From Oscillospiraceae bacterium (GTDB lineage Bacteria > Bacillota > Clostridia > Oscillospirales > Oscillospiraceae), in assembly GCA_017557265.1 (NCBI GenBank), contig JAFZAM010000055.1:1-8579 (forward strand): 8,579 nt of DNA, in the 5' to 3' direction. Positions 8,270-8,579 of this stretch are shown piece after piece. Each line of letters begins with the position of its first letter. Within the stretch, counting starts at the first letter, position 1. The notes under the pieces were generated by a model, which saw only the letters and a list, made by a program, of their open reading frames with translations, did no database searches and was not told where the DNA came from. The translations under genes and the position numbers were made by a program.

Positions 8270-8579
8270 GTGACGAATATCGATCCGAAATGGGGGAGCT
8301 GGGCGGATAAGCCCGCGCCCGTAAAGCCCGGGGATATAGTCCGCACGGAGGAGACCGAGGTGCTCGTCGTCGGCGCGGGCATAGCCGGCATGAGCTGCGC
8401 GCTGAGCGCCGCCGAGGCGGGCGCGAAGGTGACAGTCCTCGAAAAGACCGGGTACTACGCCGCGCGCGGCTTCAACATAGGCGTCGTGAACTCGTCGCTC
8501 ATGCGCGAGCGCGGCTTCGTCAACGACCCCGACGCGGTCGCCCGCGAATGGATAAAGCGCTGCGGCAACCGCTGCGACG
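8270..8579 (+). CDS. FAD-binding flavoprotein of fumarate-reductase type, 3' truncated
   Basis: The first 103 codons of a flavoprotein cut by the right edge. A lead of about 30 residues (WGSWADKPAPVKP) precedes the FAD Rossmann motif VVGAGIAGMS (GxGxxG at 35-40), with E58 ending the second strand (VTVLEK). The following GYYAARGFNIGVVNSSLM occupies the place where fumarate reductase/succinate dehydrogenase flavoproteins carry their Gly/Ser-rich FAD loop. From memory, this lead plus Rossmann layout is frequent in stand-alone FAD-binding reductases of anaerobic gut bacteria; the electron acceptor cannot be named. No signal peptide is seen in the part present, so it is probably cytoplasmic. GTG at 8270 is chosen because GGAGGG (8257-8262) lies 7 nt before it. 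An in-frame ATG at 8255 would add five residues (MEGYP) but has only an A-rich, weak RBS. It has its own promoter and is isolated from the protease by a terminator. Confidence 0.85.
   Translation, partial: MTNIDPKWGSWADKPAPVKPGDIVRTEETEVLVVGAGIAGMSCALSAAEAGAKVTVLEKTGYYAARGFNIGVVNSSLMRERGFVNDPDAVAREWIKRCGNRCD

Overview
The window is a GC-rich stretch (well above 55% by eye, not counted) of a bacterial chromosome with compact gene spacing. AT-rich bases are confined to the short intergenic gaps. Intact ribosome-binding sites of the GGAG type, a single-membrane-span HtrA-like protease with a cytoplasmic N-terminal tail, a clostridial-style ABC/FtsX fusion exporter and a COG2509-type flavoprotein together suggest a high-GC member of the Clostridia (Bacillota), perhaps an anaerobic gut lineage. 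That assignment is an inference from protein style; no rRNA or other taxonomic marker is present, and lepA is the only universal gene.

Layout: (1) 2-889, the C-terminal half of lepA (elongation factor 4), overlapping by 4 nt (2) an EamA/DMT-type transporter at 886-1767, which ends at a strong intrinsic terminator (1778-1815). (3) Converging from the right on the minus strand, 1830-5021 encodes a 1063-residue MacB/FtsX-like ABC exporter with ATPase and permease in one chain and an extracytoplasmic domain of about 650 residues. (4) A 206-nt divergent intergenic region carries a near-consensus housekeeping promoter reading right. (5) 5228-6631 is a FAD-dependent dehydrogenase with a four-cysteine cluster. 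(6) After an AT-rich 124-nt gap comes 6756-8150, a membrane-anchored HtrA/DegP-family serine protease with one PDZ domain and an unusual Gly/Tyr/Phe repeat. It is closed by a second strong terminator (8166-8197). (7) A promoter and good RBS precede a flavoprotein of the fumarate-reductase type, which starts at 8270 and runs off the right edge.

How they fit together: the genes look like housekeeping or stand-alone units rather than one pathway. lepA and the transporter are probably translationally coupled. The exporter and protease both act at the cell envelope, and the two flavoproteins are redox enzymes of unrelated families. I see no CRISPR array, tRNA, insertion sequence, integrase, defence system or biosynthetic cluster, and nothing that amounts to an undescribed system. 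The most unusual details are the Gly/aromatic insert in the protease PDZ domain and the repeat-bearing region of the exporter's external domain.
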